DNA from: Phototrophicales bacterium | GTDB taxonomy: Bacteria > Chloroflexota > Anaerolineae > Aggregatilineales > Phototrophicaceae | Length of the DNA: 17,119 nt | NCBI GenBank assembly: GCA_002794515.1 | Contig: PGTJ01000017.1 | Coordinates: 1-17,119 of the forward strand | Reading direction: 5' to 3' | In this document: one piece after another, positions 7,082-14,898 of the stretch | Numbering within the stretch: the first letter of the stretch is position 1 | Layout: the number at the start of each line of letters is the position of its first letter | Notes under the pieces: model-generated | Told to the model about the DNA's origin: nothing | Database searches by the model: none | What the model saw: the letters and a program-made list of their open reading frames with translations, nothing else | Program-made: the position numbers and the translations under genes

Positions 7082-8761
7082 TCAACAACCGTCTGGTTGA
7101 CAAAATTGCGATTGCCCATCTTGTCGTGTAATCATTCGCCACTGGTCAAAGTCAAATTGCTGGCTATATCCCACATTCATCGTCAATCGGAAAGGATTGA
7201 CGGTATCCGATACCCATACATTCATATTTGAAGTCAAGGCATCTATAAAATGACGATAATCCGCATATACATTGGCATCATCTGCAGTAAATGATAACCA
7301 GTCGGATGCCGTCAAAGAACGCCCATTGGTGGCGACAATCGTGTTATTGCGTAACGTAATATCACCGAGCGTGAACATCAACCCAGAAAAAGCATCATCA
7401 CGGCGAAATTCGCCAAAGAACAATGCCACATTTTGTGTGTCATAAATCAGGCTATTGATTGGGGCATCACTGATGACTTCATTACTCTCGAATAAAACAT
7501 CTTGGACGACACTCAAAACAACATCATTTAGCCCATTAGACAGAATGCGATTATGACGAACAATGAAAGGTCCGTAACTCGCTTCTAAAAATAAGCCATT
7601 CCACCGATTACGCGCTATCAGATTATTTTCAATCGTGATATGCCGATTATCGGTATCGAACCACAACCCATCTATCCAGTTATCTGTGAATTGATTATTT
7701 CGGATAAGCGCATTTTCGATGAACAATAATTTCATGGCGGCATTTGACCAACCAAAATCAACGCCCAACTGTCCACGACCATCGCGCCATGCGCGCCAAC
7801 CATTCCCAGAAAACAGGCTGTCTTCTACCAGTAGGGTGTGCATATTCGTGCCAATCACCCCTGCAAAGCCATTATCTATGATTTGTACACGGCGTAATGT
7901 GGTGTGATGACAATTCAGATATAACCCCACTTGTGCATTTTGGCGGATAGTTACATCTTCTAAAACGACATGTTCACATGTTTTGCCCTCGCCAACCTGA
8001 AAGGCGACCGCCGCATGTGCGCCACTATCAACCGAATGTTGAAAGACCAATCCACGTAGCACAAAATGTCCTCGATTCCATCCATATAACAATTGGTCTC
8101 GCACACCAACTTCGATGAATTGTTGCTGAATATCGACCGTTGGGTCAATATGAATGAATAACCGATCCGATGCTTCATCGACCCAAAATGTGTTGGGTGT
8201 TAATGCCTCATAGGATGTGACAGGTGTTAATCGCTGATGGTTGAGGATGACCAGTTCGCGGCGAGAAGCATATTCAGAGGGGGTATATTCGCCTTGGTCA
8301 TAACGCCCCGCGACACCCCAATCATATTGCCAATGATGGGTATAGATCCCTTGCCCGTGTGGTTGCCAATCTGTCCACACATCTGCACCCGAAATAATCG
8401 CCCCGCCGATTCGCTCGGCTTCGATAGTAATCTGTGCAGTGGTCTCGGCAATCATCCAAAATGGGCGTATCGGCGCGGTTAGGTTCGATTCACCTCCGTT
8501 AAAAAGCGCCTCACGATAAATGCCATCTGCCAAAATAATCCGCACATCTACACCTGCTTGGCGTAATGGAACAAGCCTATCAAATGCCCCTTGTATTGTT
8601 TTGAGGGGATTTTGATATGTGCCATCATTGGCATCATCAGCATAAGGGGCGGTGGGATTCACATAAAACACAACTTCATGCGATATTTGACTATTGAGGT
8701 GATGTATCTGGCTGAACCAACCAATCAACATCATACATATCACGATCAAGCGCATCATCAT
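7082..8761 (-). CDS. Secreted right-handed parallel beta-helix protein (pectate-lyase-like fold)
   Basis: This 559-residue protein has a hydrophobic N-terminal segment (about 4-16) that acts as a signal peptide or anchor, so it is probably exported. Residues 33-60 (YVNP...DGTYQNPLKTIQ) match the opening of DUF1565-type beta-helix proteins: a xDGTxxxPxxTIQxA pattern leading into the helix. Many short turns follow between about 230 and 475 with recurring N-N and I.(N/D)N.(I/F) features, such as RNNQFTDN (354-361), IENNLIARN (377-385) and VRHNRILSNG (401-410). No clear lyase catalytic set could be identified, so substrate and activity are open; a polysaccharide is the usual target. The C-terminus has two cysteines close together (553 and 559, the last residue). 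Three ATGs are in tandem; the first overlaps the stop of the kinase gene (ATGA), indicating coupling. Confidence 0.82.
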   Translation of the reverse strand: MMMRLIVICMMLIGWFSQIHHLNSQISHEVVFYVNPTAPYADDANDGTYQNPLKTIQGAFDRLVPLRQAGVDVRIILADGIYREALFNGGESNLTAPIRPFWMIAETTAQITIEAERIGGAIISGADVWTDWQPHGQGIYTHHWQYDWGVAGRYDQGEYTPSEYASRRELVILNHQRLTPVTSYEALTPNTFWVDEASDRLFIHIDPTVDIQQQFIEVGVRDQLLYGWNRGHFVLRGLVFQHSVDSGAHAAVAFQVGEGKTCEHVVLEDVTIRQNAQVGLYLNCHHTTLRRVQIIDNGFAGVIGTNMHTLLVEDSLFSGNGWRAWRDGRGQLGVDFGWSNAAMKLLFIENALIRNNQFTDNWIDGLWFDTDNRHITIENNLIARNRWNGLFLEASYGPFIVRHNRILSNGLNDVVLSVVQDVLFESNEVISDAPINSLIYDTQNVALFFGEFRRDDAFSGLMFTLGDITLRNNTIVATNGRSLTASDWLSFTADDANVYADYRHFIDALTSNMNVWVSDTVNPFRLTMNVGYSQQFDFDQWRMITRQDGQSQFCQPDGC

Positions 8762-10497
8762 TCACCCGCCTGTAAGGGATGATAATCATCCAAAATGGAA
8801 TGCCCGATGAATTCGCGCAATAACGATGTGTCGGGGATGAGCGACAATTGGTCAGGCGGGATAGGTCTCACCCACCCCAGAAATGATAACAGTCGTTTGG
8901 CTTCGATAAACGCCGATGTGTTCGGCTTCACCTGTAGCAACAACGGTTCTGCCAATGGGCGCAATGCCGCCAATTCGTAAATTAATGCCGAGTCGAACAT
9001 GGCATCGGCATTTTCTTGATACGGAAAAATGCCTGTACGCTCACCATTGCGGACGCTCTCCCAACGATTGAGGGTATCGGTGGCATTATAGCCGCGTGTG
9101 CGCGCATCGCGCACAATGCGCCGTAATAAACGGGTATCGGTTGTCGAGACGCGGTTATGCAAGTCGATATTGACTTGTGTGAGGGCAGATACATAAACCC
9201 GATACACCCACTCGGTCGGCAGATCGTTGATGAGGCGCGGATTTAAGCCATGAATACCTTCGATGATGATAATTTGCTTCTCTGTGAGTTTTGCCAAAGC
9301 ACCTTGTTCACTTTTGCCCGTGATAAAATTAAATTTGGGCAATTGAACAGTCTCTCCTTGCGCCAAAGCTAATAATTGCGAATTGAACAGCGATAGGTTG
9401 ATGGCTTCTAATGCCTCGAAGTTATAATCGCCTTTGGCATCTCTGGGCGTGTCTTCACGGTTGACGAAATAGTTATCCAATTCAAGCGTGAATGGACGTA
9501 AGCCCTGCGCCAATAATTGAATAGCCAACCGTTTAGAAAATGTCGTCTTGCCCGATGATGACGGACCCGCAATGAAGACAAAACGCACACCCGTTTGAAC
9601 ATGTTTTTGCACAATATCACGGGCAATCGTGGCGACATTTTGCTCATGAAAGGCTTCTGCCACTAAAATCAGTTCGCGCAACCGATCGGGCGTATCGACA
9701 ACGCGGTTCAGACGACCAATATCTTCAATATTCAAGCGACGTGACCACTCATCGGATTGATGAAACACACGGGTCAATTTATCATGAGCGCGAATCGGGC
9801 GCAACACTGTGGGGTTATCTCGGCGTGGATATTGCAAAATAAACCCTTCTTTGCCCCATACCAGTCGAAAATATTTCAGCAATCCTGTAGAGGGGAGCAT
9901 ATACCCAAAATAATAATCATCGCGCCCGCGTAAATTATATAAGGTCAATTCGGGACGTGTACGATAGGTCAATAATTGCACTTTATCATCATCACCACGT
10001 TGAGCGAATAATGCTTTCGCCTCTGAGAGTGGCACAATCCGCTTGGTGATGGGCGAATCATCGGCGACAATCTGGCGCATTCGCACATCGAGTTGGTCTA
10101 ATTCTTGTAAAGAGAGGGGGTTATCACCAATAATTTTACAATAATAACCACCATCTGGTACAGAATAACGTACACTGACTTGGCGATTATCCCACAATTC
10201 AGCCACCGCCGTTGCCAACAACAAGACCAACGACCGCCGATAAATCCGTGCGCCATCGGTTGTCGTCAGTAAGACGGGCGCGATGCTCAAATCGCGCATG
10301 ATGGGATAATTTAATTCGCGCAGTTGACCATCGCAAATTGCGCCAACAATGGGCGATTCGCTATTGGGAATAGCCACCTGAAATAACTCGTTGGCAGTTG
10401 TGCCGATAGGGGCTTCATACACCCGATTATCGGGTAATGTGACACGAATATGAGTCCGTGGTTGGCTAAGAATAATTTTTTGGCTAAAATGAGACAT
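8758..10497 (-). CDS. TGS-domain nucleoside kinase (uridine kinase / phosphoribulokinase family)
   Basis: This 579-residue fusion is known from many bacteria as a 'nucleoside kinase'. Residues about 15-77 form a TGS-like ubiquitin fold. A region resembling the threonyl-tRNA synthetase second additional domain follows (about 85-230). The C-terminal half is a P-loop kinase: GPSSSGKTT at 311-319, the DNYF substrate motif at 341-344, IIEGIHGLNP at 411-420 and RRIVRDARTRG at 459-469. The kinase likely phosphorylates a nucleoside with ATP or GTP, but the natural substrate of the TGS-containing form is not settled. AAGG lies 8 bases before the ATG. It is the first gene of a two-gene unit with the secreted beta-helix protein, and it is transcribed divergently from the FHA/hpt/cca unit. 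Confidence 0.88.
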   Translation of the reverse strand: MSHFSQKIILSQPRTHIRVTLPDNRVYEAPIGTTANELFQVAIPNSESPIVGAICDGQLRELNYPIMRDLSIAPVLLTTTDGARIYRRSLVLLLATAVAELWDNRQVSVRYSVPDGGYYCKIIGDNPLSLQELDQLDVRMRQIVADDSPITKRIVPLSEAKALFAQRGDDDKVQLLTYRTRPELTLYNLRGRDDYYFGYMLPSTGLLKYFRLVWGKEGFILQYPRRDNPTVLRPIRAHDKLTRVFHQSDEWSRRLNIEDIGRLNRVVDTPDRLRELILVAEAFHEQNVATIARDIVQKHVQTGVRFVFIAGPSSSGKTTFSKRLAIQLLAQGLRPFTLELDNYFVNREDTPRDAKGDYNFEALEAINLSLFNSQLLALAQGETVQLPKFNFITGKSEQGALAKLTEKQIIIIEGIHGLNPRLINDLPTEWVYRVYVSALTQVNIDLHNRVSTTDTRLLRRIVRDARTRGYNATDTLNRWESVRNGERTGIFPYQENADAMFDSALIYELAALRPLAEPLLLQVKPNTSAFIEAKRLLSFLGWVRPIPPDQLSLIPDTSLLREFIGHSILDDYHPLQAGE

Positions 10498-10531
10498 GAG
10501 GCAAGCCTTATTCGGGTGAAATTACTGCGAG

Positions 10532-10561
10532 ATTATGAAGAATTCAGAAAAAGATTAGCAA
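10532..10561 (-). promoter_or_regulatory. Candidate promoter for the TGS-kinase operon
   Basis: Minus-strand TTGCTA (10561-10556, 4 of 6) and CATAAT (10537-10532, 5 of 6) are 18 bases apart. The expected transcript starts near 10525 and has a leader of about 28 bases to the ATG at 10497. Its -35 box occupies the same bases as that of the divergent promoter on the plus strand. Confidence 0.45.
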
Positions 10562-10584
10562 ACAACATCAGATGATGCTATACT
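10555..10584 (+). promoter_or_regulatory. Promoter (extended -10) for the FHA-hpt-cca-permease operon
   Basis: TTAGCA (10555-10560, 4 of 6) and TATACT (10579-10584, 5 of 6) are 18 bases apart. The -10 is preceded by TGC (10576-10578), an extended -10 element. The transcript should start near 10591. The -35 box overlaps that of the divergent kinase promoter, so the two may compete. Confidence 0.6.
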
Positions 10585-10599
10585 AGATTTTGTTTAGGA

Positions 10600-10620
10600 A
10601 TGATTAAAAAGCGTATATAA
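10600..10620 (+). other. Six-codon upstream reading frame before the FHA gene
   Basis: ATG at 10600 opens a frame encoding MIKKRI, ending in TAA at 10618-10620, two bases before the GTG start of the FHA gene. AGGA lies immediately before the ATG, too close for a standard ribosome site. Because the FHA GTG has no ribosome site of its own, re-initiation after this short frame is conceivable. It may equally be chance. Confidence 0.25.
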
Positions 10621-10622
10621 CT

Positions 10623-11165
10623 GTGGACAATCAGAATAACGATAACGAAACGGTGCCAGAAACACCAAACGATGAACATCCCAAACTCGAAAAGACCGAT
10701 GACCCGCGTTTGACGACACACCATAGTAGCGCGACCGAGACGGGTGTGCTGAGTATTCAGAAAGACAAACGTCCGCGTTTTGGCTTGAATAGCTCAACGG
10801 GTTCTTCTGGGACGGGACGCACAGGGCTGTTGGGCGATCAATCGGAAATCATCTTCGTGATTCGTGGTATTGTCGAGCGTGTGGTCATCCCTAAAGACGG
10901 GAGCATCACCATTGGGCGATCAGACCCGCGCACCCGCACCCGTGTCGACCTCGATTTAACCCCATATGGCGCACTCGATAGAGGTGTCTCACGCGAGCAT
11001 GTGCGGATGCACATCGAAGACGGCAAATTGTATGTCACCGATTTAGGCAGTACCAACGGCACATTCCTCGCCAGCACCCGACTCGAAGCCCATACCCCAA
11101 CCGTCTTACGTAAAGGGGATGAATTGCTGTTGGGGCGCTTGCCTATTCAAGTCTTATTCCGTTGA
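10623..11165 (+). CDS. FHA-domain protein
   Basis: This 180-residue protein has an acidic, low-complexity N-terminus (1-70), then a forkhead-associated domain at about 75-180. FHA domains bind phosphothreonine peptides. The expected residues are present: IGRS (97-100), VSREH (122-126) and the STNG turn (143-146). There is no signal peptide or membrane segment, so the protein is cytoplasmic. The start is GTG; there is no ATG in frame before the domain and no clear ribosome site. The threonine/serine-rich N-terminus could itself be phosphorylated, as in GarA-type proteins, but a clear ETTS-type motif was not found. No Ser/Thr kinase gene is in the window, so its partner is unknown. It is the first gene of the plus-strand operon. 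Confidence 0.88.
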   Translation: MDNQNNDNETVPETPNDEHPKLEKTDDPRLTTHHSSATETGVLSIQKDKRPRFGLNSSTGSSGTGRTGLLGDQSEIIFVIRGIVERVVIPKDGSITIGRSDPRTRTRVDLDLTPYGALDRGVSREHVRMHIEDGKLYVTDLGSTNGTFLASTRLEAHTPTVLRKGDELLLGRLPIQVLFR

Positions 11166-11174
11166 TGCACCTGT

Positions 11175-11732
11175 ATGAGCGAGACATTCATGCGAGCCGC
11201 CTATGAGCCGTTTTTACAAGAAGTCTTGATTGATGAAGCAACCCTACAAGCCCGTGTGCGCCAATTGGGGGCGCAAATTTCTGCTGATTACGCCAATATG
11301 GGCGATTTATTGCTCATTTGCATCCTCAAAGGTGGGGTGATATTTTTATCTGATTTGACTCGTCATATCACCCTGCCCCACGAAATCGATTTCATGGCGT
11401 TCAAAAGTTATCATAAGGGTGATAGAAAAAGTAGCCGTGTGGTGCGTATTGAACGCGACCTTGAGATCGATCTGGAAAATAAGCACGTCCTCATCGTTGA
11501 AGATATTATCGATAGTGGCTTAACACTGGAATTCGTCTTTAAGCTCCTCCAAGCCCGCAAACCTGCCAGCATCAAATTATGCACCCTGCTCAACAAAGCC
11601 TCGCGTCGAGAGGTCGACATCCCTATTCATTATGTCGGCTTCGAGATAGAAGACAAGTTCGTCTTTGGTTATGGGCTAGACCTCGATGAGAAGTTCCGCA
11701 ACATGCCTTTCATTGGTGTCGCCAAGTCATGA
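11175..11732 (+). CDS. hpt: Hypoxanthine phosphoribosyltransferase
   Basis: This cytoplasmic purine-salvage enzyme joins hypoxanthine (often also guanine) to PRPP, giving IMP or GMP. At 185 residues it is a normal length. LKGG at 51-54 is the pyrophosphate-binding loop. The PRPP motif VLIVEDIIDSGLTL is at 105-118. The C-terminal FVFGYGLDLDEKFRNMPFIGV region (162-182) is diagnostic of HPRT. The usual SSYG in the flexible loop is replaced by KSYHKGD (77-83). It starts 9 bases after the FHA stop without an evident ribosome site; an internal ATG at 11190 is an alternative start. It overlaps cca by ATGA. Confidence 0.93.
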   Translation: MSETFMRAAYEPFLQEVLIDEATLQARVRQLGAQISADYANMGDLLLICILKGGVIFLSDLTRHITLPHEIDFMAFKSYHKGDRKSSRVVRIERDLEIDLENKHVLIVEDIIDSGLTLEFVFKLLQARKPASIKLCTLLNKASRREVDIPIHYVGFEIEDKFVFGYGLDLDEKFRNMPFIGVAKS

Positions 11733-13147
11733 CCGTAACACCCCGTATGCCCAAACGTCCATTGTGGTGGTCAGATTTTATCCTCGACCTACAAGATTTA
11801 TTGCTCCAATGGCGCACTCCCTGTTATATCGTTGGCGGTGCCGTGCGCGATGCGTGGCTACACTATCCCATTCAGGATATCGATCTCGCCGTCCCAGAAG
11901 ATGCCATCGGTTTTGCCAAACGCTTGACCAACATCCTAAAAGCCGATATTTACATCATGGATGAAGCACGCGATGTGGCACGGGTGTGGGTTAAACAAGC
12001 CGATACGACATTACATATTGATATTGCCCGTTTTCGGGGTCAGACATTAGCCGATGACCTCGCCGACCGCGATTTCACCATCAACGCGATGGCGGCAGAT
12101 CTGTTGGGCGACCTCAACCAACTGATAGACCCTCTGAATGGCGAGACCGATTTAGCAGATAAGCTCATCCGCCAATGCAACCCACATTCAATCCAAAATG
12201 ATCCAGTACGTGGCATACGCGCTGTGCGCCAAAGCGTGGGGTTATCAGCGAAAATTTTGCCCGATACACTATCCGCCATTCGCACTTATGCGGGCGATAT
12301 TGGCAAGACATCGCCAGAACGGGTACGTGATGAATTCGTCAAATTATTGGGCATGTCACGCCCGCAAAGCGCCTTACGTATCTTAGAAGCCGTTGGTTTA
12401 TTAAGACATATCATCCCCCAAACCACAGGGTTGCGCTCATTAACACCATCCCCCCATACCGAGAATGGTTGGTCACATACTTTGTTGACCATCGAAAAAT
12501 TGCACGGGATTTATCTGACCATCAGCCCACAACGGACAGATAGCACCGCCGCCGTCTTCGATTTGGGCATGATCGTCACCGCATTGGATATTTATCGCCG
12601 ACAACTACAAACGCATATCGCCCATCAATGGGCGAATGACCGCCCACATCAAGCCCTGTTGATGCTCGGTGGATTAATCCATTTGTTATCTGTTGAGGAT
12701 GCCGATGCGGTTGCCACATCTTTACGGTTGAGCAATGACGAAAAAAAGCGCCTGATGCGGATGGTATCGGCTTATCGGGATGTCCCCAATACAGGCACAG
12801 ATGCGCTCAGTCTACATTACTTTTGGCGCAAATATGCCGATGCTGGTATCGATGGCTGTTTGTTGGCGATGGCATATTATTTGGCGCACGAGAATATCCA
12901 CATCCAGCAAGATGATTGGTTGAAGCAATTAGAACATATCCAAATCATGCTCAATGCCTATTTCATCCGTTATGAAGAAATTATCAACCCGCCACCATTG
13001 CTCACAGGTGATGACCTCGTGGCGCAATTGGGGTTATCCCCTGGCAAACAAATCGGCAAATTGCTCACACTCATCCGCGAAGCACAGGTGTTAGGGAAAA
13101 TTGCCACAGTGGATGATGCGCTGGCATTGGTCAAGACCCACTTATAA
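11729..13147 (+). CDS. cca: CCA tRNA nucleotidyltransferase / poly(A) polymerase-type (class II) with degenerate HD motif
   Basis: This enzyme adds or repairs the 3' CCA end of tRNA. Class II signatures are present: GGAVRD (36-41), the catalytic DID (50-52), DRDFTINAMA (113-122), NDPVRGIRAVR (157-167) and SPERVRDEF (195-203). The C-terminal helical region with LLTGDDLVAQLGLSPGKQIGKLL fragments (about 424-446) matches the CCA C-terminal domain. A middle part resembles the HD domain: WSHTLLTIEKL (248-258) keeps a histidine, but the place where an HD pair is expected reads LIHLLS (316-321), so the metal-binding aspartate is lost. Nucleotidyl transfer should be intact and phosphohydrolase activity absent. 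Some organisms split CC- and A-adding enzymes, so a single-activity role is possible. Its start overlaps the hpt stop (ATGA), indicating coupling. Confidence 0.9.
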   Translation: MTVTPRMPKRPLWWSDFILDLQDLLLQWRTPCYIVGGAVRDAWLHYPIQDIDLAVPEDAIGFAKRLTNILKADIYIMDEARDVARVWVKQADTTLHIDIARFRGQTLADDLADRDFTINAMAADLLGDLNQLIDPLNGETDLADKLIRQCNPHSIQNDPVRGIRAVRQSVGLSAKILPDTLSAIRTYAGDIGKTSPERVRDEFVKLLGMSRPQSALRILEAVGLLRHIIPQTTGLRSLTPSPHTENGWSHTLLTIEKLHGIYLTISPQRTDSTAAVFDLGMIVTALDIYRRQLQTHIAHQWANDRPHQALLMLGGLIHLLSVEDADAVATSLRLSNDEKKRLMRMVSAYRDVPNTGTDALSLHYFWRKYADAGIDGCLLAMAYYLAHENIHIQQDDWLKQLEHIQIMLNAYFIRYEEIINPPPLLTGDDLVAQLGLSPGKQIGKLLTLIREAQVLGKIATVDDALALVKTHL

Positions 13148-13175
13148 TTTTTTTGCTTATCGAAGGTGAAACCCT

Positions 13176-14384
13176 ATGCAACTCATCACAGGCGGTATCA
13201 TCCTGTTGATATATGTGGCAATTGCCATTGGCGAAATCCCCAAATTACGCATGAATCGCGCCACAATAGCCCTAGTGGGGGCGGTGATGCTGGTCATCAT
13301 CGGGGCAATCAGCGAAGAACAAGCCATTCATGCCATCGACTTAGGCACATTATTATTGCTTGGGGCGATGATGGTGCTGAATGTGAACTTGCGCTTGGCG
13401 GGATTTTTTCGGTACATCGGCAGTCGCGCTTTGCGCTTGGCGAACACCCCACACGCATTATTGGCGATGGTGATTTTTCCTGCGGGGGTGTTATCTGCCA
13501 TATTCCTCAACGACCCCATCTGCTTGATGTTCACACCGATTGTGGTGGATATCACCATCCGTTTGGGGCGAAACCCGATTCCGTACCTCATCGGATTAGG
13601 CACAGCGGCCAATGTCGGGTCTGTGGCGACCATCACAGGCAACCCACAAAATGTCGTCATCGGACAAATGAGCCAAATCCCATATATCACCTTTTTGGCG
13701 TATCTCGCGCCAGTGGCGCTCATCGGCTTGTGTGTGTGTTGGGTGATTGTGGTGTTGCTCTATCCAAAAGAATTTCGTACCCCCCTGGTCAAGGTCGAAT
13801 TGCCACCCCCATTCACCTATAACCCGTTGTTGATTCGGGTTGTGCCGATTGTGATGGGATTGATGATCGCCTTCCTCATCGGCTTGCCGATTGTGACATC
13901 GGCATGTGTGGCGGCGGGCTTGTTGCTCATTTCGCGCTTGCGTCCAGAACGATTGCTCTCGTTGGATTGGGATTTGTTGGCATTTTTCGCAGGATTATTC
14001 GTCATCACAGGGGCAATCGAGACAACAGGCATCAGCACCTTGTTATTTGAACAAGTCTCTGGATTTTTGCAAAGTGGTGTAGCGGCGCTCAGTTTAGTGA
14101 CGGGCGCACTGAGCAATATCATCTCGAATGTGCCTGCGGTGCTGTTGCTCAAGACAGAGATCAATAACTTTGCCAACCCACAACAAGCATGGCTGACGCT
14201 CGCCATGTCATCGACATTGGCGGGCAACCTGACCTTGCTCGGATCGGCGGCAACGCTGATTGTGGCAGAAGTGGCGCGGGTACGCGGGGTCAAGTTGGGA
14301 TTTATGGAATATTTACGGGTGGGCATACCCATCACCATCATCACACTGGCTATCGGCATCGTTTGGTTAGAAGTGGTCACTTAG
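13176..14384 (+). CDS. Anion permease of the ArsB/NhaD/SLC13 (ion transporter) superfamily
   Basis: This 402-residue inner-membrane protein has about ten to eleven hydrophobic segments arranged as two similar halves. Re-entrant-loop motifs are visible: LNDPICLMFTP (111-121) and TGNPQN (154-159) in the first half, and SNIISNVPAVLLL (313-325) with GNLTLLGSAATLIV (350-363) in the second. These are typical of the ArsB/CitM/SLC13 group. The substrate (arsenite, dicarboxylate, citrate, sulfate or sodium-proton exchange) cannot be decided; no arsenic genes are nearby, so an arsenite role has no support from context. AAGGTG lies about 8 bases before the ATG. It is the last gene of the plus-strand operon and faces a minus-strand gene with one base between the stops. 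Confidence 0.85.
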   Translation: MQLITGGIILLIYVAIAIGEIPKLRMNRATIALVGAVMLVIIGAISEEQAIHAIDLGTLLLLGAMMVLNVNLRLAGFFRYIGSRALRLANTPHALLAMVIFPAGVLSAIFLNDPICLMFTPIVVDITIRLGRNPIPYLIGLGTAANVGSVATITGNPQNVVIGQMSQIPYITFLAYLAPVALIGLCVCWVIVVLLYPKEFRTPLVKVELPPPFTYNPLLIRVVPIVMGLMIAFLIGLPIVTSACVAAGLLLISRLRPERLLSLDWDLLAFFAGLFVITGAIETTGISTLLFEQVSGFLQSGVAALSLVTGALSNIISNVPAVLLLKTEINNFANPQQAWLTLAMSSTLAGNLTLLGSAATLIVAEVARVRGVKLGFMEYLRVGIPITIITLAIGIVWLEVVT

Positions 14385-14385
14385 C

Positions 14386-14898
14386 TTATGGTTGGGATGG
14401 TGTGGATGTCGGTAAGGGCATCCCGCTCCATAACACTTCATGCGACATACGAAATGCCGTTTGGTCTGGTGGAGATAGCAAGTCTATCTCCACCTTCCAG
14501 CGAACAGCAAATACCCCTGCGGGGCTGATGCCCTGACATGATGCAAATGGGATAAATGAGCGATTATAGGTCGGGAATGTATCGGCTTCACAAAAATCCC
14601 AGAATACCTCGCAGGTGCCATTTTCAGATATAAAGAATCGCACCAGCTCACACGGATTTTGGGTGATGGTATAACGATTTTCTTCGACACCATGCTCAAC
14701 GACCTGTCTTTCGGTTTGGATGGCATCGGGCGGGATAGGCGGTGTGGGCGGGAATACAATGCCATAAAGGGTATTGAACACAGGCACACTCAAGATAGCA
14801 CATGCTACAACGATACCCAATATCAACAGAATTGCCCACAGTGGCAACAAACAGCCTGTCTTTTCGGATGGTGATGTTGTGTCGTCACTCATAACCAT
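14386..14898 (-). CDS. Small membrane-anchored protein of unknown function
   Basis: I do not recognise this family. About 170 residues: a short polar N-terminus, one strongly hydrophobic segment (about 17-42 from this start), a proline-rich spacer (PPTPPIPP), then a globular part with four cysteines (near NPCEL, GTCEV, DFCEA and ASCQG) that suggest disulfides outside the cytoplasm. The end is Pro/Ser/Thr-rich. The start is uncertain: ATG 14898 overlaps the upstream stop as TAATG, ATG 14892 is two codons inside, and ATG 14913 lies earlier; none has a strong ribosome site. I chose 14898 for the overlap. It contains a perfect 11-bp inverted repeat (14468-14494) in its coding sequence. It is last in the TPR/membrane-protein operon. 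Confidence 0.7.
   Translation of the reverse strand: MVMSDDTTSPSEKTGCLLPLWAILLILGIVVACAILSVPVFNTLYGIVFPPTPPIPPDAIQTERQVVEHGVEENRYTITQNPCELVRFFISENGTCEVFWDFCEADTFPTYNRSFIPFASCQGISPAGVFAVRWKVEIDLLSPPDQTAFRMSHEVLWSGMPLPTSTPSQP
14468..14494. repeat. Perfect 11-bp inverted repeat with 5-base loop
   Basis: GGTGGAGATAG at 14468-14478 pairs exactly with CTATCTCCACC at 14484-14494 around the loop CAAGT. It lies 83 bases past the permease stop codon on the plus strand and inside the coding sequence of the minus-strand gene. There is no T-run after it on either strand, so it is not a classical intrinsic terminator, but it could stabilise or end the permease transcript. Confidence 0.65.

Noticed and set aside
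8758..10497. Threonyl-tRNA synthetase, because of the TGS and second additional domain
   Set aside because: There is no class II synthetase core or anticodon domain; the C-terminal half is a P-loop uridine-kinase-type domain.
13166..13822. A 218-codon plus-strand frame overlapping the permease
   Set aside because: Its translation is rich in His, Arg and Cys with no recognisable domain, and it is fully covered by the permease frame.
13176..14384. Arsenite efflux pump ArsB
   Set aside because: The fold fits the superfamily, but no arsenic regulator, reductase or ATPase is nearby; the substrate is left open.
14468..14494. Classical rho-independent terminator
   Set aside because: The stem is perfect, but no run of T follows on either strand.
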